DNA of 64,000 nucleotides, from NCBI RefSeq assembly GCF_900104115.1, contig NZ_FNJM01000011.1:30359-94358 (forward strand), in the 5' to 3' direction. Shown piece after piece: positions 1 through 9,355 of this stretch. The position numbers were made by a program, and so were the translations under genes. Under the pieces are notes generated by a model. That model searched no databases. It was given only the letters and a program-made list of their open reading frames with translations, and was not told the DNA's origin. The stretch comes from Clostridium gasigenes. GTDB taxonomy: Bacteria > Bacillota > Clostridia > Clostridiales > Clostridiaceae. The number at the start of each line of letters is the position of its first letter. Position 1 is the first letter of the stretch.

Positions 1-733
1 TTTCATCAAAAACATAAGGTTTAGATTGCTTATAAAAATCGAAGGCGTCGTATATATGATAACCAATAGGTGTTAGGTTAGACATAGTTTGATTTGGTGA
101 CCAACAAGTTCTGAAAATAAACTGGTTTTCAAATCCTAGATTTTTCTTATCTACTTTTATATGAGCATATCCAAGATAAAGTAGTGATATAAATAATATA
201 GCTAGTCCACCTATTGCATTTCTATTATACTTATTATAAGTTTTTGTGAACTTTATATTTCTAAAAGCAATAATTACTAAGTCTATAATAAATAAAAGAT
301 CTACTATTCTAAACATAGATATTATTGAACTTCCCAGATTTTCTAAGTTGCTTGCCATCCCAAACATATGATAATTTAAGAAAACTGCATTACTTCTAAA
401 GTACCATATATCAGCTATTACGATAATAGTAAAGAATAAATTAAGCCCAAAAAAAGCCCATTTCTGTGCATTAACCTTAAAGAAAAGTCCTAAAGATAAA
501 AATGCTGATTGAACAGTAACCCAAACTAATATTGGGGGCATTGAATAAAAGACCTGTTTTAAATTTACTCCATTTGCATTATCATCAGAAATAAGCATTA
601 AGAATAATAATATCTTAACTAATAATATAAGAATATTTTCTAAAAAATACTTGTTTTTAACTCCTTCAACAAAGCTCCTTTTTATTTTAAACGGAAGCCC
701 CTGGATTATAACTTCCTCATTGTAATTCAACAT
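1..733 (-). CDS. Lipoteichoic acid synthase-like membrane protein (N-terminal part, truncated by window edge)
   Basis: An open minus-strand frame of 244 codons runs off the left edge. The start ATG at 733-731 has GAGGTG (742-747) eight bases upstream. The visible part is the membrane half of an LtaS-type (sulfatase-superfamily) enzyme: about five hydrophobic segments, then a linker containing 'WSPNQTMSNLTPIGYHIYD', which resembles the linker before the extracellular sulfatase domain in Gram-positive LtaS proteins. Such enzymes polymerise glycerol phosphate from phosphatidylglycerol onto a glycolipid anchor outside the membrane. The catalytic domain with its metal-binding and threonine nucleophile residues lies outside the window, so activity cannot be judged. 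It is divergent from the ABC transporter genes to its right. Confidence 0.72.
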   Translation of the reverse strand, partial: MLNYNEEVIIQGLPFKIKRSFVEGVKNKYFLENILILLVKILLFLMLISDDNANGVNLKQVFYSMPPILVWVTVQSAFLSLGLFFKVNAQKWAFFGLNLFFTIIVIADIWYFRSNAVFLNYHMFGMASNLENLGSSIISMFRIVDLLFIIDLVIIAFRNIKFTKTYNKYNRNAIGGLAILFISLLYLGYAHIKVDKKNLGFENQFIFRTCWSPNQTMSNLTPIGYHIYDAFDFYKQSKPYVFDE

Positions 734-914
734 TTAACATTCACCTCATATCTTAAAATATTGATTAATAATATCATAAAAGATAGTGTTTTTATATAGA
801 TAGGGCGGTATTCCAATAAAAACAAAAAACATGTATTAAATTTAAAATTATGTTAACAAATTTAACCATAATAAATATGTTTTAAAATATTAATGATATT
901 GATGTAAGATTTTG

Positions 915-944
915 TTAAGAAATAGAAAATAAGTGGTTTATAAT
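915..944 (+). promoter_or_regulatory. Probable sigma-A promoter of the ABC transporter/two-component unit
   Basis: A perfect -10 TATAAT lies at 939-944 and a partial -35 TTAAGA at 915-920, with an 18-base spacer. It is about 70 bases upstream of the first gene. No clear response-regulator repeat was identified near it by eye. Confidence 0.4.
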
Positions 945-1013
945 TATCCTATAGTATTAAGAGTATAGAAATTTAATATTAAGGTGTCTTAATGAATAAG
1001 GGAGAGATGAAAA

Positions 1014-3329
1014 TTGTGGTTATCTAAATTAAAGAAGAAAAAAACTCAATATATTTTACTAGGAATAATTTTCACTATAGCTATAGCACTGATATCACTA
1101 AGTACAATAATTACAGTTGTGGCAAATACTTTTGGAGCCGAATATTACAAAGGTGATAGTACAGCAGATTTAACAGTTATTACTACGAAGCCCACTGTAG
1201 TTGAAAAAAGTAAAGATTGGTATGAATCAAAGGGAAATGAGGTTAGAAATTATAGAAAGTATGACAATTATTCTATTTCAACTAATTTTACTGTAAACAA
1301 TAAGGATTTAGGTATTTTTATGGGACTCGTAATGCCAATAGATAATTTAGAAAATTTAACTTTTAAGATTGAAGTAATTGAAGGTAATAGTAAGCAAAAG
1401 GCTCCTTTAGAAGGAGAAATATGGATACCTTCAACAGTCGCTGAGAGTAAAGATTTAAAAATGGGGGATATTGCTAAAATAATTGATGGCAATGGCGAAA
1501 CAATAGAATTTAAAGTTTCAGCAATTATTAATGATTCAAATCAACCATCAACCACGATAGGTATTCTTTATACCTATATAAATGAAAAAGATAGAGAATT
1601 ACTAAAAATGTTGCCAGAGGTAAAACTTGTAACAATGAACACAAATAAAGGGTCAGATAATGAATCAAAAGATTTAATTAGTTATATAAATGAGCCCTTA
1701 GGTGGGGTGGTTTTAGATAAAAGTGTATATATTATGAGTGCAACCATTACACCAATTTTAGCTGGGGGACTAGGGTTAATGGCATCAGTAATACTTATAG
1801 GCGTTTTACTGATAATTTTAAGATCAAATATTAAAAATAATATATTAAAGGAATACAAGTCCATAGGTATTTATAAATCTATGGGATATTCTTCAAAGAA
1901 AATAAGAAGAATTTATTTATATGGATATGCTTTAGTATCAATAATTGCATCAATAATTGGAATATTAATTAGCGTTCCAATCTCAAACTATATGTGTAAT
2001 ATAATGTTTAAATATTTAGGTGTGTACACTTTTGGTTTAATATCACTGGGTGTTGTTTCTATGATATTTATATTATTTAATTGCCTAGTATATTTGAACG
2101 TCAGAGGGGTACTAAAGGCAGTAAATAAAATAAAACCAATTAATGCAATTAATATTGGGTTAACTTCATCAAAAGAGAAACTAAAAAAGTCTATAATTAA
2201 AAACAATAGTTCAGCTTTTCCTATGGCTATTAATGATATATTTAAATATAAAAAAAGCAACGTTACTATTTTAATAATATTTACTTTAACATTTTATATT
2301 TCAATTTTATTTCTTAATTTATCATATTCAATGTTAACAATAGAAGATAATTTAGATAAATTGTTTGGTACGCCAAAATCACAATTAGTTGTGACAGCCC
2401 AAGCAGATAAGGAAGATTCAATAAAAGAAGTAAAGGAATATTTAGAGAAAGATGAAAGAGCAGAGGAATACTATCTTTGGAATGGTATAGGACAAAGTAA
2501 AATTACTATGGATAATTTAAAATATAAGTTAGATAGTACAGCACTTATGGCAATGACTTTTGATAAATTTAATGATGAAGACTTTAGTATACTAGAAGGT
2601 AGAAATCCTAAAAATGAAAATGAGGTATCGTTAAGTAAATCAATAATGGATAATAATAAATTAAGTGTTGGAGATTATATTACAATAAATGTAGAAAATA
2701 CAAATAAGGAGTTTTTAATTACAGGTAGTTATGCTTCAATGATGGGAAATCAACAGAATTTAAGATTAACTAATAAGGTTTTATCTGGAGGTTCTAATGG
2801 TAATATCGCCTTTGTAAAATTAAGAAATAAAGATGATTATAATACTTTAAAAGAAGATATTTTAGATGAATTCAAAGGGGTTTCAGTTGATAAAACATAT
2901 ATTCCACTAAAAGATACAACATCCTCGATTGTAGAGATATTTGTTCCCGTTTCAATAATATTATTAGTTGGAATATTAGCATTTGCAATAATAAATATTA
3001 TGAGCATTATACTATCAACAAACCTAGATAATAGAAAAAATTATGGCATAATGAAGGGTATTGGATTTTCTTCAAAATATATAAGAAGAAGAATAACATA
3101 TAGAATAATGAGTTTAACAATTTTAGGATCAATCATTGGTCTATCTATTAATATGTTAACAGCAAGATGTCTATTTAAGTTAGCATTAGGGGAATTAGAT
3201 TTATATAGCTTTAGTTTTAAAATTATAATAGCATTTATTATAGCAACCTTATTATTAGTGCTTTTAATAATTTATATTTGCAATAGAGGAATTAAAAAAA
3301 TATCAACAGTTGAATTAATAATGGAGTAG
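1014..3329 (+). CDS. ABC transporter permease with two FtsX domains
   Basis: This 771-residue integral membrane protein looks like a duplicated MacB/FtsX-type permease. One N-terminal membrane segment (about 12-32) precedes a large extracytoplasmic domain (about 35-245). A cluster of membrane segments follows (about 250-440), then a second extracytoplasmic domain (about 445-650) and three C-terminal membrane segments (about 655-765). The start is TTG at 1014, chosen because GGAGAG (1001-1006) is seven bases upstream and the nearby ATG at 1008 runs into a stop at once. The ATPase gene begins 12 bases after its stop, and a response regulator and kinase follow. In Firmicutes this set commonly handles antimicrobial peptides or envelope stress. 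The two large external domains differ from the single one of BceB, so a Bce-type label would be too specific. Confidence 0.85.
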   Translation: MWLSKLKKKKTQYILLGIIFTIAIALISLSTIITVVANTFGAEYYKGDSTADLTVITTKPTVVEKSKDWYESKGNEVRNYRKYDNYSISTNFTVNNKDLGIFMGLVMPIDNLENLTFKIEVIEGNSKQKAPLEGEIWIPSTVAESKDLKMGDIAKIIDGNGETIEFKVSAIINDSNQPSTTIGILYTYINEKDRELLKMLPEVKLVTMNTNKGSDNESKDLISYINEPLGGVVLDKSVYIMSATITPILAGGLGLMASVILIGVLLIILRSNIKNNILKEYKSIGIYKSMGYSSKKIRRIYLYGYALVSIIASIIGILISVPISNYMCNIMFKYLGVYTFGLISLGVVSMIFILFNCLVYLNVRGVLKAVNKIKPINAINIGLTSSKEKLKKSIIKNNSSAFPMAINDIFKYKKSNVTILIIFTLTFYISILFLNLSYSMLTIEDNLDKLFGTPKSQLVVTAQADKEDSIKEVKEYLEKDERAEEYYLWNGIGQSKITMDNLKYKLDSTALMAMTFDKFNDEDFSILEGRNPKNENEVSLSKSIMDNNKLSVGDYITINVENTNKEFLITGSYASMMGNQQNLRLTNKVLSGGSNGNIAFVKLRNKDDYNTLKEDILDEFKGVSVDKTYIPLKDTTSSIVEIFVPVSIILLVGILAFAIINIMSIILSTNLDNRKNYGIMKGIGFSSKYIRRRITYRIMSLTILGSIIGLSINMLTARCLFKLALGELDLYSFSFKIIIAFIIATLLLVLLIIYICNRGIKKISTVELIME

Positions 3330-3341
3330 GGGGAGTTTTAA

Positions 3342-4100
3342 ATGAGTGAGGTATTAATAAAAACAGAAGGTTTATGTAAATCATTTATAATAGGTAAAAC
3401 AGGGGTTCATGTATTAAAGAATCTTGATATAGAAATATATAAGGAAGATTTCACAGTAATAATGGGAAGCTCAGGGTCAGGAAAATCTACCCTTTTATAT
3501 TCATTAAGTACAATGGATAATCCAACTTCAGGAAAGGTAACTTTACTTGGACATGATATATCAAAAATAAATGAAGAAGAGGCAAGTAAAATTAGAAATA
3601 AGGATATTAGTTTTATATTTCAAGGAATAAACTTGCTACCAGATTTAACAATTTATGAAAATATAACTTATGCAGCATTTATTGATAAAAAAAATAAAGA
3701 AAAAATTCAAATTATAGCAAATGAAATTTTAAAGGAATTAGGATTATATGATGACAAAGAAAAATACCCGGCAGAAATTTCTGGGGGAATGCAACAAAGA
3801 GCAGCAATTGGAAGAGCAATAATAAATAACCCAAAAGTAATATTTGGAGATGAACCAACAGGAGCATTAAATTCATCAATGGGTGAAAAGGTATTAGATA
3901 TATTAACAGATTTAAATAAAAAAAGACAATCAATAGTAATGGTTACTCATGATATAAAATCAGCTTTAAGAGGAAATAGAATATTATATATTAATGATGG
4001 AAAAATAGACGGTGAGTTAAATTTAGAAAAATATAGCGATGAAGATGTTAAAATGAGAAAAGAAAAAATTAAAAGATTTTTAGAGGAAAAATCATGGTAA
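3342..4100 (+). CDS. ABC transporter ATP-binding protein (MacB/LolD type)
   Basis: The 252-residue nucleotide-binding subunit partners the preceding permease. The Walker A motif GSSGSGKST is at about residues 42-50, the Q-loop near 'FIFQGINLL', the signature 'SGGMQQR' near residue 147 and Walker B 'VIFGDEP' near 168, followed by the H-loop 'VTHD'. Length and motifs fit the family that powers FtsX-type permeases, where ATP hydrolysis drives a mechanical movement of external domains rather than classical substrate translocation. It has its own ribosome binding site (GGGGGAG, about 3329-3335) and lies 12 bases behind the permease, so the two are co-transcribed. Confidence 0.93.
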   Translation: MSEVLIKTEGLCKSFIIGKTGVHVLKNLDIEIYKEDFTVIMGSSGSGKSTLLYSLSTMDNPTSGKVTLLGHDISKINEEEASKIRNKDISFIFQGINLLPDLTIYENITYAAFIDKKNKEKIQIIANEILKELGLYDDKEKYPAEISGGMQQRAAIGRAIINNPKVIFGDEPTGALNSSMGEKVLDILTDLNKKRQSIVMVTHDIKSALRGNRILYINDGKIDGELNLEKYSDEDVKMRKEKIKRFLEEKSW

Positions 4101-4144
4101 ACATTGATATAATAAACTATAAAAGGTAGAATAATTATATAATT

Positions 4145-4180
4145 AGCTCAGTAAGGGGTAACTTTTACTGGGCTTAACTT
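4145..4180 (+). terminator. Hairpin between ATPase and response-regulator genes
   Basis: Arms 4145-4154 and 4165-4174 pair over ten positions with one G-U, and a short T-rich stretch follows (AACTTTTT). It may partly terminate transcription, lowering expression of the regulator genes relative to the transporter. Confidence 0.45.
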
Positions 4181-4192
4181 TTAGGGGGAAAC

Positions 4193-4888
4193 ATGGGTAA
4201 GGAAAAAATATTAATTGTTGAAGATGATAATGATTTAGCAAATCTTATAAAGGATTATTTAAGTATTGATGGATATATTGGCATAATTGCAGAGGATGGA
4301 AAAAAAGCTATTGAACTAGCTAAAAATGAGGAGTTTTCATTAGTAATATTAGATATAATGTTGCCATTTGTAGATGGCATAACAGTATGCAGAAATATTA
4401 GAGAAACATCTCATATTCCTATTATTATGTTGTCAGCAAAATCAGGGGAAATGGATAAAATATTATCACTAGGAGTTGGAGCAGATGATTATATGACAAA
4501 ACCATTTTCACCTATGGAGTTAATAGCAAGGGTAAAGGCACATTTAAGAAGAGAGAACTTTACGGAAAGACATACCTTAGATGATAATATAATAAGTTAT
4601 GGCCCATTAAAAATTTATCCTAAAAGCTATAAGGTTATATTAGATGAAAGGGAATTAACTTTAACTACAAGGGAATTTCAAGTGTTAGATTTTTTTACTA
4701 AAAATGCAGGACAGGTATTTTCAAAGGAACAGCTATATGAAAATGTGTGGGGACAAAGCGAATTTATGGATGAAAATACAATAGCAGTATATGTAAAGAG
4801 ATTAAGAGAAAAACTTGGTATAATAGGACAAAAATCAATTAAAACAGTATGGGGTATAGGTTATAAGTGGGAATATACTAATGAATAA
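4193..4888 (+). CDS. OmpR/PhoB-family response regulator
   Basis: The 231-residue protein has an N-terminal receiver domain (1-120) with acidic residues 'EDD' near 10-12, the phosphorylated aspartate at D54 ('VILDIMLP') and the conserved lysine in 'MTKPFSP'. A C-terminal winged-helix DNA-binding domain follows (about 133-228) with the typical 'LTTREFQVL' and 'VYVKRLREK' segments. The ribosome site AGGGGG is seven or so bases before ATG 4193. The stop overlaps the start of the histidine kinase gene by eight bases, which indicates translational coupling. It most likely controls the upstream ABC transporter genes. Confidence 0.93.
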   Translation: MGKEKILIVEDDNDLANLIKDYLSIDGYIGIIAEDGKKAIELAKNEEFSLVILDIMLPFVDGITVCRNIRETSHIPIIMLSAKSGEMDKILSLGVGADDYMTKPFSPMELIARVKAHLRRENFTERHTLDDNIISYGPLKIYPKSYKVILDERELTLTTREFQVLDFFTKNAGQVFSKEQLYENVWGQSEFMDENTIAVYVKRLREKLGIIGQKSIKTVWGIGYKWEYTNE

Positions 4889-6251
4889 GCATGTAAAGAA
4901 TACAGTAACTAAGCTTCTAATTTTATTAATAACTTTAATTGTAGTTCTTGTAGGAAGTTTATTTATTATATTTAAGGATGATTATTTCAAGGATATAGTA
5001 AATAGTTGTAGAGTAATAGTTTCAGAGGATTTAATTAATATTTCTAAGGCTTATGAAGACTATGAGGAAACTAATGTAGAAACAATTTATACATATACTA
5101 TTGTAAATTTAGATGGGAAAATTATAAAAACCATTGAGGATGAAAAACGATATTATATTCCTTTAAATGAACTTTCATTTGATAATTGGTATGAAGTAAA
5201 TAATAAACAGGTAGTTAGATATTCAGCACCATTAATTAGAGAAGGAGAAATTAAAGAAATAGTAATTTTTACAATTCCTAAGGATGATATATTAAAGATT
5301 AGAGGAGATAGAAGAGGCTTTATTTGGTATATCCCCTCAATATTAATTTTTCTAGCTATTATGTTTATAATACATAAAATTTATAGAATTATTAATGTTG
5401 ATATTTTAGTTCCAATTAATGAAATGCATAATTCTGCAATGGAAATATTAAAAGGAAATTACTTTGAAAAAATAAAATATGATTATCAGGGAGAAATAGG
5501 AGAGTTTTCTCATGACTTTGAAAGAATGAGAGATAGTTTAAAGGTTTCAAGGGAAAGGGAGGAAACTTTAAAGAAAGCTGAAAAGGAATTGCTAGCATGC
5601 ATTTCACATGATTTAAAAACTCCTATAAGTAATATTTCAGGATACTGCGAGGGAATATTAGATGGTGTTGTAAAAGAAGAAAATCAAATAAAAAGGTATG
5701 CAGGAATTATATTAAAAAAATCAAAGGTATTAACAAAGCTCTTAGATGATATGCTTGAATTTTCAAAAGCAGAAATAAACCAAATGAGCATAAAAAAGCA
5801 AGAGGTTTATTCAATGGAATTTTTCAAAGGACTATTAGATGAAATATCTATGGATGTAATTTCTAGTGGAAGAGAATTTATTATAAATGGAGAAATACCT
5901 AATTTATTAATTAATTTAGATGGAGATAGAATAGGACAGGTATTAAATAATATTATTTCTAATTCTATAAAATATACTTCAGATAAAGGAATTATAACTA
6001 TAAGCTTTAAAAAACTTAAGGATGGATTAGAGGTAAGCCTTAATGATGATGGGGTAGGTATTGCATCAGAAGAACTTCCCTTTGTTTTTAATAAGTTTTA
6101 TAGAGGAGAAAAACATAGAAATCAAAATATACCAGGTTCAGGTCTTGGATTATCTATTGCTAAATATATTATAGAGATGCATAAGGGAAATATTGAAGTT
6201 AGAAGTTATAAAGAAAAAGGTACAATAGTAACTTTCGGTATTAATAATTAA
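4881..6251 (+). CDS. Sensor histidine kinase
   Basis: The 456-residue membrane kinase has membrane segment 1 at about 10-31, an extracytoplasmic sensor domain of about 115 residues, membrane segment 2 at about 147-168, a HAMP linker, a HisKA domain with the phospho-accepting H243 ('CISHDLKTPIS') and a C-terminal ATPase domain with N box 'NNIISNSIKYT', G1 'DDGVGI' and G2 'GSGLGLSIAK'. The sizeable external domain distinguishes it from the very short-looped BceS-type kinases that sense through their transporter. It is translationally coupled to the response regulator just upstream. Its signal is unknown. Confidence 0.92.
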   Translation: MNKHVKNTVTKLLILLITLIVVLVGSLFIIFKDDYFKDIVNSCRVIVSEDLINISKAYEDYEETNVETIYTYTIVNLDGKIIKTIEDEKRYYIPLNELSFDNWYEVNNKQVVRYSAPLIREGEIKEIVIFTIPKDDILKIRGDRRGFIWYIPSILIFLAIMFIIHKIYRIINVDILVPINEMHNSAMEILKGNYFEKIKYDYQGEIGEFSHDFERMRDSLKVSREREETLKKAEKELLACISHDLKTPISNISGYCEGILDGVVKEENQIKRYAGIILKKSKVLTKLLDDMLEFSKAEINQMSIKKQEVYSMEFFKGLLDEISMDVISSGREFIINGEIPNLLINLDGDRIGQVLNNIISNSIKYTSDKGIITISFKKLKDGLEVSLNDDGVGIASEELPFVFNKFYRGEKHRNQNIPGSGLGLSIAKYIIEMHKGNIEVRSYKEKGTIVTFGINN

Positions 6252-6391
6252 AATGAGGAAAAAATTAACTATGTTTTTTTATTAGGTTGCATGGATTTTA
6301 AGTAAGTTATAAAATCTCAAAGTAAAAGTCAAAGTGAAAATATAAAAAAAAGTGAAGTTTGAAACTGAGAATTAAGAATTTAGACTAATTA

Positions 6392-6420
6392 TTGACAAAG
6401 AATATCTAGCGTGGTAATCT
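6392..6420 (+). promoter_or_regulatory. Candidate degV promoter
   Basis: A perfect -35 TTGACA at 6392-6397 is followed 17 bases later by TAATCT at 6415-6420 as a weak -10. The -10 forms the left edge of the long palindrome described next, so a protein bound to the palindrome would block polymerase. Confidence 0.45.
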
Positions 6421-6458
6421 AAATTATCTAGTCTTAAAGACTAGATAATTTAGATTGC
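6414..6458. repeat. 45-base near-perfect palindrome before degV
   Basis: Arms 6416-6435 and 6437-6456 are perfectly complementary over 20 bases around one central base, and the symmetry continues for two more positions with one G-U. The core includes CTAGATAATTTAGATT on the right arm. It is not followed by a T-run on either strand, so it does not look like a simple terminator. It starts at the presumed -10 of degV and would form an extremely stable hairpin in the 5' leader, or a double operator in DNA. Confidence 0.85.
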
Positions 6459-6498
6459 AAAACAAAGCAAAAAATAAATATTCAGGGGGATAATAATT

Positions 6499-7350
6499 AT
6501 GGTTAAGATTGTATCAGACTCATCCACACTTTATTCAATTCAAGGTGCAAAGAATAATAATATTGATATTGCACCACTTGCAGTTACCATAAATGGGGTT
6601 ACATATAAGGAATATGAAGAAATAGATACTGAAGAATTTATAGATATAATTAATGAAGGGCATATACCAATATCATCTCAACCAGCTATTGGAGAAGTTA
6701 TAAATATATATAACAAATATCCACATGACGAAATAATTAACATATCAATGGCAGATGGACTTTCAGGTACATATAACTCAGCGTGTGCAGCTAAGGGACT
6801 AGCAGATAATCCAGAAGGTATAGAAGTAATAAACTCTAAAACTCTTTGTGGACCACATAGATATATAGTAGATGTAGCTGTTAAACTTGCTGAGATGGAC
6901 AAATCTAAGGATGAAATATTAAAAGAAATAAATGATCTGATAGAAACATCTCAATCGTATCTTATACCAAATGATTTTGACTATTTAGTTAGAGGTGGAA
7001 GATTATCTTCACTTGCAGGTAAAATAGGTAGCTTGATAAAACTAGTACCTGTGATTAGGCTTTCAGAGGATAGGACAAGGTTAGAGAAATTCACAACTAA
7101 AAGAACTTTTCCTAATGCAATTAAAAAAATTTGCGAAGACTTAATTAAATCTTTGGTAGATAGTAATTATAAGATATATGTCGCACATGCATGTAGAGAA
7201 GATTTGGCAAATAAAGCTAAAGAGATTATACTAGAATCTATTGAAGGTTTAGAGGTAGAAATTAAAAAATTAGGACCAGTATTTACAACTCAAGGGGGAC
7301 CTGGATGTATTGCTATACAAGTAATAAAGAAACATAGTATATTAGGCTAA
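6499..7350 (+). CDS. degV: DegV family fatty-acid-binding protein
   Basis: The 283-residue protein matches the DegV fold throughout. The N-terminal 'MVKIVSDSSTLYS', the ligand-loop 'SGTYNSA' and the later 'FDYLVRGGRLSSLAGKIGSLI' and 'HACRED' are hallmark segments. Family members bind a fatty acid and, in FakA/FakB systems, present it for phosphorylation to acyl phosphate used in phospholipid synthesis. No fakA partner is nearby, so the specific role here is inferred from the family only. The gene has a GGGGG ribosome site seven or so bases upstream and is followed 21 bases later by the DUF1836 gene, probably in one transcript. Confidence 0.9.
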   Translation: MVKIVSDSSTLYSIQGAKNNNIDIAPLAVTINGVTYKEYEEIDTEEFIDIINEGHIPISSQPAIGEVINIYNKYPHDEIINISMADGLSGTYNSACAAKGLADNPEGIEVINSKTLCGPHRYIVDVAVKLAEMDKSKDEILKEINDLIETSQSYLIPNDFDYLVRGGRLSSLAGKIGSLIKLVPVIRLSEDRTRLEKFTTKRTFPNAIKKICEDLIKSLVDSNYKIYVAHACREDLANKAKEIILESIEGLEVEIKKLGPVFTTQGGPGCIAIQVIKKHSILG

Positions 7351-7371
7351 AATATAGATTAGGAGAAAAGA

Positions 7372-7875
7372 ATGGATAATATAGAAGAAATTTTAGAGTT
7401 TCATTGCCCAAGGTTTAATGATCTGCCAAAGGTTCCTCTGTATAAAGATCAAGTTATAATGTATATAGAGAATGCTTTGAATGTTATAAATGTTAATTCA
7501 GAGGAGAAGTTTTTAACACCAACTATGCTTAATAATTATGTTAAACAAAAGGTTGTATATCCTCCTAAAGACAAGAAATATAATGAAAAACATTTAGCCT
7601 ATTTAATTGTGGTTTGTATTTTAAAGCAAGTTTATACTTTAACAGAAATTTGTGAACTAATTAAAATTCAAATAGCAACTTGCCCCATTGAGCAAGCCTA
7701 TGATTGTTTTTGCATAGAGTTAGAAACTTCATTGAGGTCTGTTTTTATAACACGGAAATTTTCAGCATCTAGCTCATCGATAAAGAACGCTTATGAAAGT
7801 GAAATAATTAGATCCGCTGCAAGGTCATTTGCCCATAAAATATTTATACAAAAATATCTTAGGGATCGAGAATAA
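7372..7875 (+). CDS. DUF1836 domain protein
   Basis: This 167-residue protein resembles the DUF1836 family, small Firmicute proteins with a MerR-like helix-turn-helix feel ('LTPTMLNNYVKQKVVYPPKDKKY' spans a likely recognition region at about residues 48-70). The function of the family is not established. It sits 21 bases after degV and before a clear terminator, and DUF1836 genes are often seen next to degV, so a regulatory or lipid-related role is possible but unproven. Confidence 0.75.
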   Translation: MDNIEEILEFHCPRFNDLPKVPLYKDQVIMYIENALNVINVNSEEKFLTPTMLNNYVKQKVVYPPKDKKYNEKHLAYLIVVCILKQVYTLTEICELIKIQIATCPIEQAYDCFCIELETSLRSVFITRKFSASSSSIKNAYESEIIRSAARSFAHKIFIQKYLRDRE

Positions 7876-7943
7876 ATTTATTATTAAACATGTTATTAGT
7901 TTTATTGCTTTAGCATATTCATAAAAAACGAAATATTAGATTT

Positions 7944-7974
7944 ATCCTTGTAGTAAATTACTACAAGGATTTTA
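7944..7974 (+). terminator. Terminator of the degV/DUF1836 unit
   Basis: Arms 7944-7956 and 7958-7970 are perfectly complementary (13 bases), followed by a short T stretch. Confidence 0.75.
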
Positions 7975-8133
7975 TATATCCTAGATTGAATATTAAAAAA
8001 AATAGATTATAAATATATAAATAAGTCTGTGATATTAAAAGAGTAATTGGATTATGCTATAATTAACTTTTTGAAGACTCCTTATGGAGCTTAAAAAAAT
8101 AATTTATATTAAAATAAATAGTTTGGAGTATGT

Positions 8134-9186
8134 ATGATAAGTAAACAATTAGCACAAGAAATTGTTAATAAAATGATGGAAGTAATCCCATACAATGTGA
8201 ATATTATGGATAATAATGGGGTTATAATAGGTAGTGGAAATTATGAGAGAGTTGGACATGTCCATAGTGGGGCAGTAGAGGCATTAAGAAATAAGCAAAT
8301 AGTTAAAGTATATGAAGAGATAAATAAAGTTAAACTAGGAGTTAATATTCCAATTATATTTAAAGAAAAAATTATTGGAGTAATAGGAATAACGGGTAAG
8401 CCAAATGATGTTAGTCAATTTGCTAAATTAGTTAGCGTTACAGCAGAATTGCTAATAAGCCAAGAATATAGTTTAAATCAATATATAACAAAGCAAAAGT
8501 TAAAAGAAGAATTCATATATGAGTGGATCTATTCTAAGGTAGAATATGATAATGATTTTATTAGAAGAGGAAAAGCGCTAGATATAGATGTAAAACTAGA
8601 TAGAATAGTTATAGTTATACAAGGTAATAAAAAATATAGTAAAGAAATTAGTAAATTTATAAAAGAAAATGAGTATACGGTTAATTTAACAGAAGACAGA
8701 ATAGCTTTAATATTAGAAAATAGTAAGTATATTGTAGGAAGAATTAAAAGTATTGAAGAGAAAAATAAAGATACATTAGTAAAAATAGGTGTAGGAACGG
8801 TACATGATTTACTACTAAATTCATTACTTGAAGCTTTAGAGGCTTTATATATAGGCATTAAGTTATACGAGGATAATTTTTGCAATACATATAATAAAAT
8901 AAAATTGTTTCATAAAATGGAAAATATATTTAGTAATTATGAATGTGAAAATATAATCTTGAAAATAAGTAATGATGGAAAAGATAAAGAATTATTACAA
9001 AGCTTTTTAATATATATGCAAATGAATGGAGAAAAACAAGGGGTGGCTAATGCACTACATATTCATAGAAACACATTGCATTATAGATTAGAAAAAATAG
9101 AGAAATTGACAGGACTTAAATTTGAAAATTATTTAGATTTTTTTCAATTACTTTCAGCTTATATAAGTTACAAAATAAAGCTTTAG
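8134..9186 (+). CDS. cdaR: CdaR-family (sugar diacid/glycerate) transcriptional regulator
   Basis: The 350-residue regulator has an N-terminal diacid-recognition domain (about 1-135, beginning 'MISKQLAQEIVNKMMEVIP' and with 'NDVSQFAKLVSVTAELL') and a C-terminal PucR-type helix-turn-helix ('GVANALHIHRNTLHYRLEKIE', about residues 302-322). Such proteins activate sugar-diacid or glycerate catabolic genes when the substrate is present. The ATG at 8134 is preferred because GGAG (8125-8128) precedes it and the ATG at 8130 hits a stop after four codons. It is directly upstream of a GntP-family permease and a glycerate kinase, its probable targets. Confidence 0.88.
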   Translation: MISKQLAQEIVNKMMEVIPYNVNIMDNNGVIIGSGNYERVGHVHSGAVEALRNKQIVKVYEEINKVKLGVNIPIIFKEKIIGVIGITGKPNDVSQFAKLVSVTAELLISQEYSLNQYITKQKLKEEFIYEWIYSKVEYDNDFIRRGKALDIDVKLDRIVIVIQGNKKYSKEISKFIKENEYTVNLTEDRIALILENSKYIVGRIKSIEEKNKDTLVKIGVGTVHDLLLNSLLEALEALYIGIKLYEDNFCNTYNKIKLFHKMENIFSNYECENIILKISNDGKDKELLQSFLIYMQMNGEKQGVANALHIHRNTLHYRLEKIEKLTGLKFENYLDFFQLLSAYISYKIKL

Positions 9187-9285
9187 TATTTAGTAGATGC
9201 AAAAGCAATTAATATGGTTATGTGCATATGCATAAAAAAACTTTGTATATTTAGTCAGTATCCTAATGAATTTATGTAAGAAAAC

Positions 9286-9309
9286 ATTTACTATAAGATT
9301 ATAGTAAAT
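9286..9309. promoter_or_regulatory. Inverted repeat before the glycerate permease
   Basis: ATTTACTATA (9286-9295) and TATAGTAAAT (9300-9309) form a perfect 10-base inverted repeat with a four-base centre. It sits about 50 bases upstream of the permease start and is a candidate CdaR operator, or an RNA hairpin. Confidence 0.45.
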
Positions 9310-9311
9310 TA

Positions 9312-9326
9312 AGAAAACGTTTGTAA
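9312..9326 (+). promoter_or_regulatory. Possible CcpA cre site
   Basis: The sequence AGAAAACGTTTGTA has the central AAACGTTT core of a catabolite-responsive element with two or three deviations from the consensus. Catabolite repression of glycerate use would make sense, but the match is imperfect. Confidence 0.3.
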
Positions 9327-9355
9327 AAAGATATAATTTAAGGAGGATAATGACG

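Noticed and set aside
4193..6251. BceRS-type bacitracin sensing system
   Set aside because: The kinase has an external domain of about 115 residues and the permease has two large external domains, unlike the BceS/BceB architecture.
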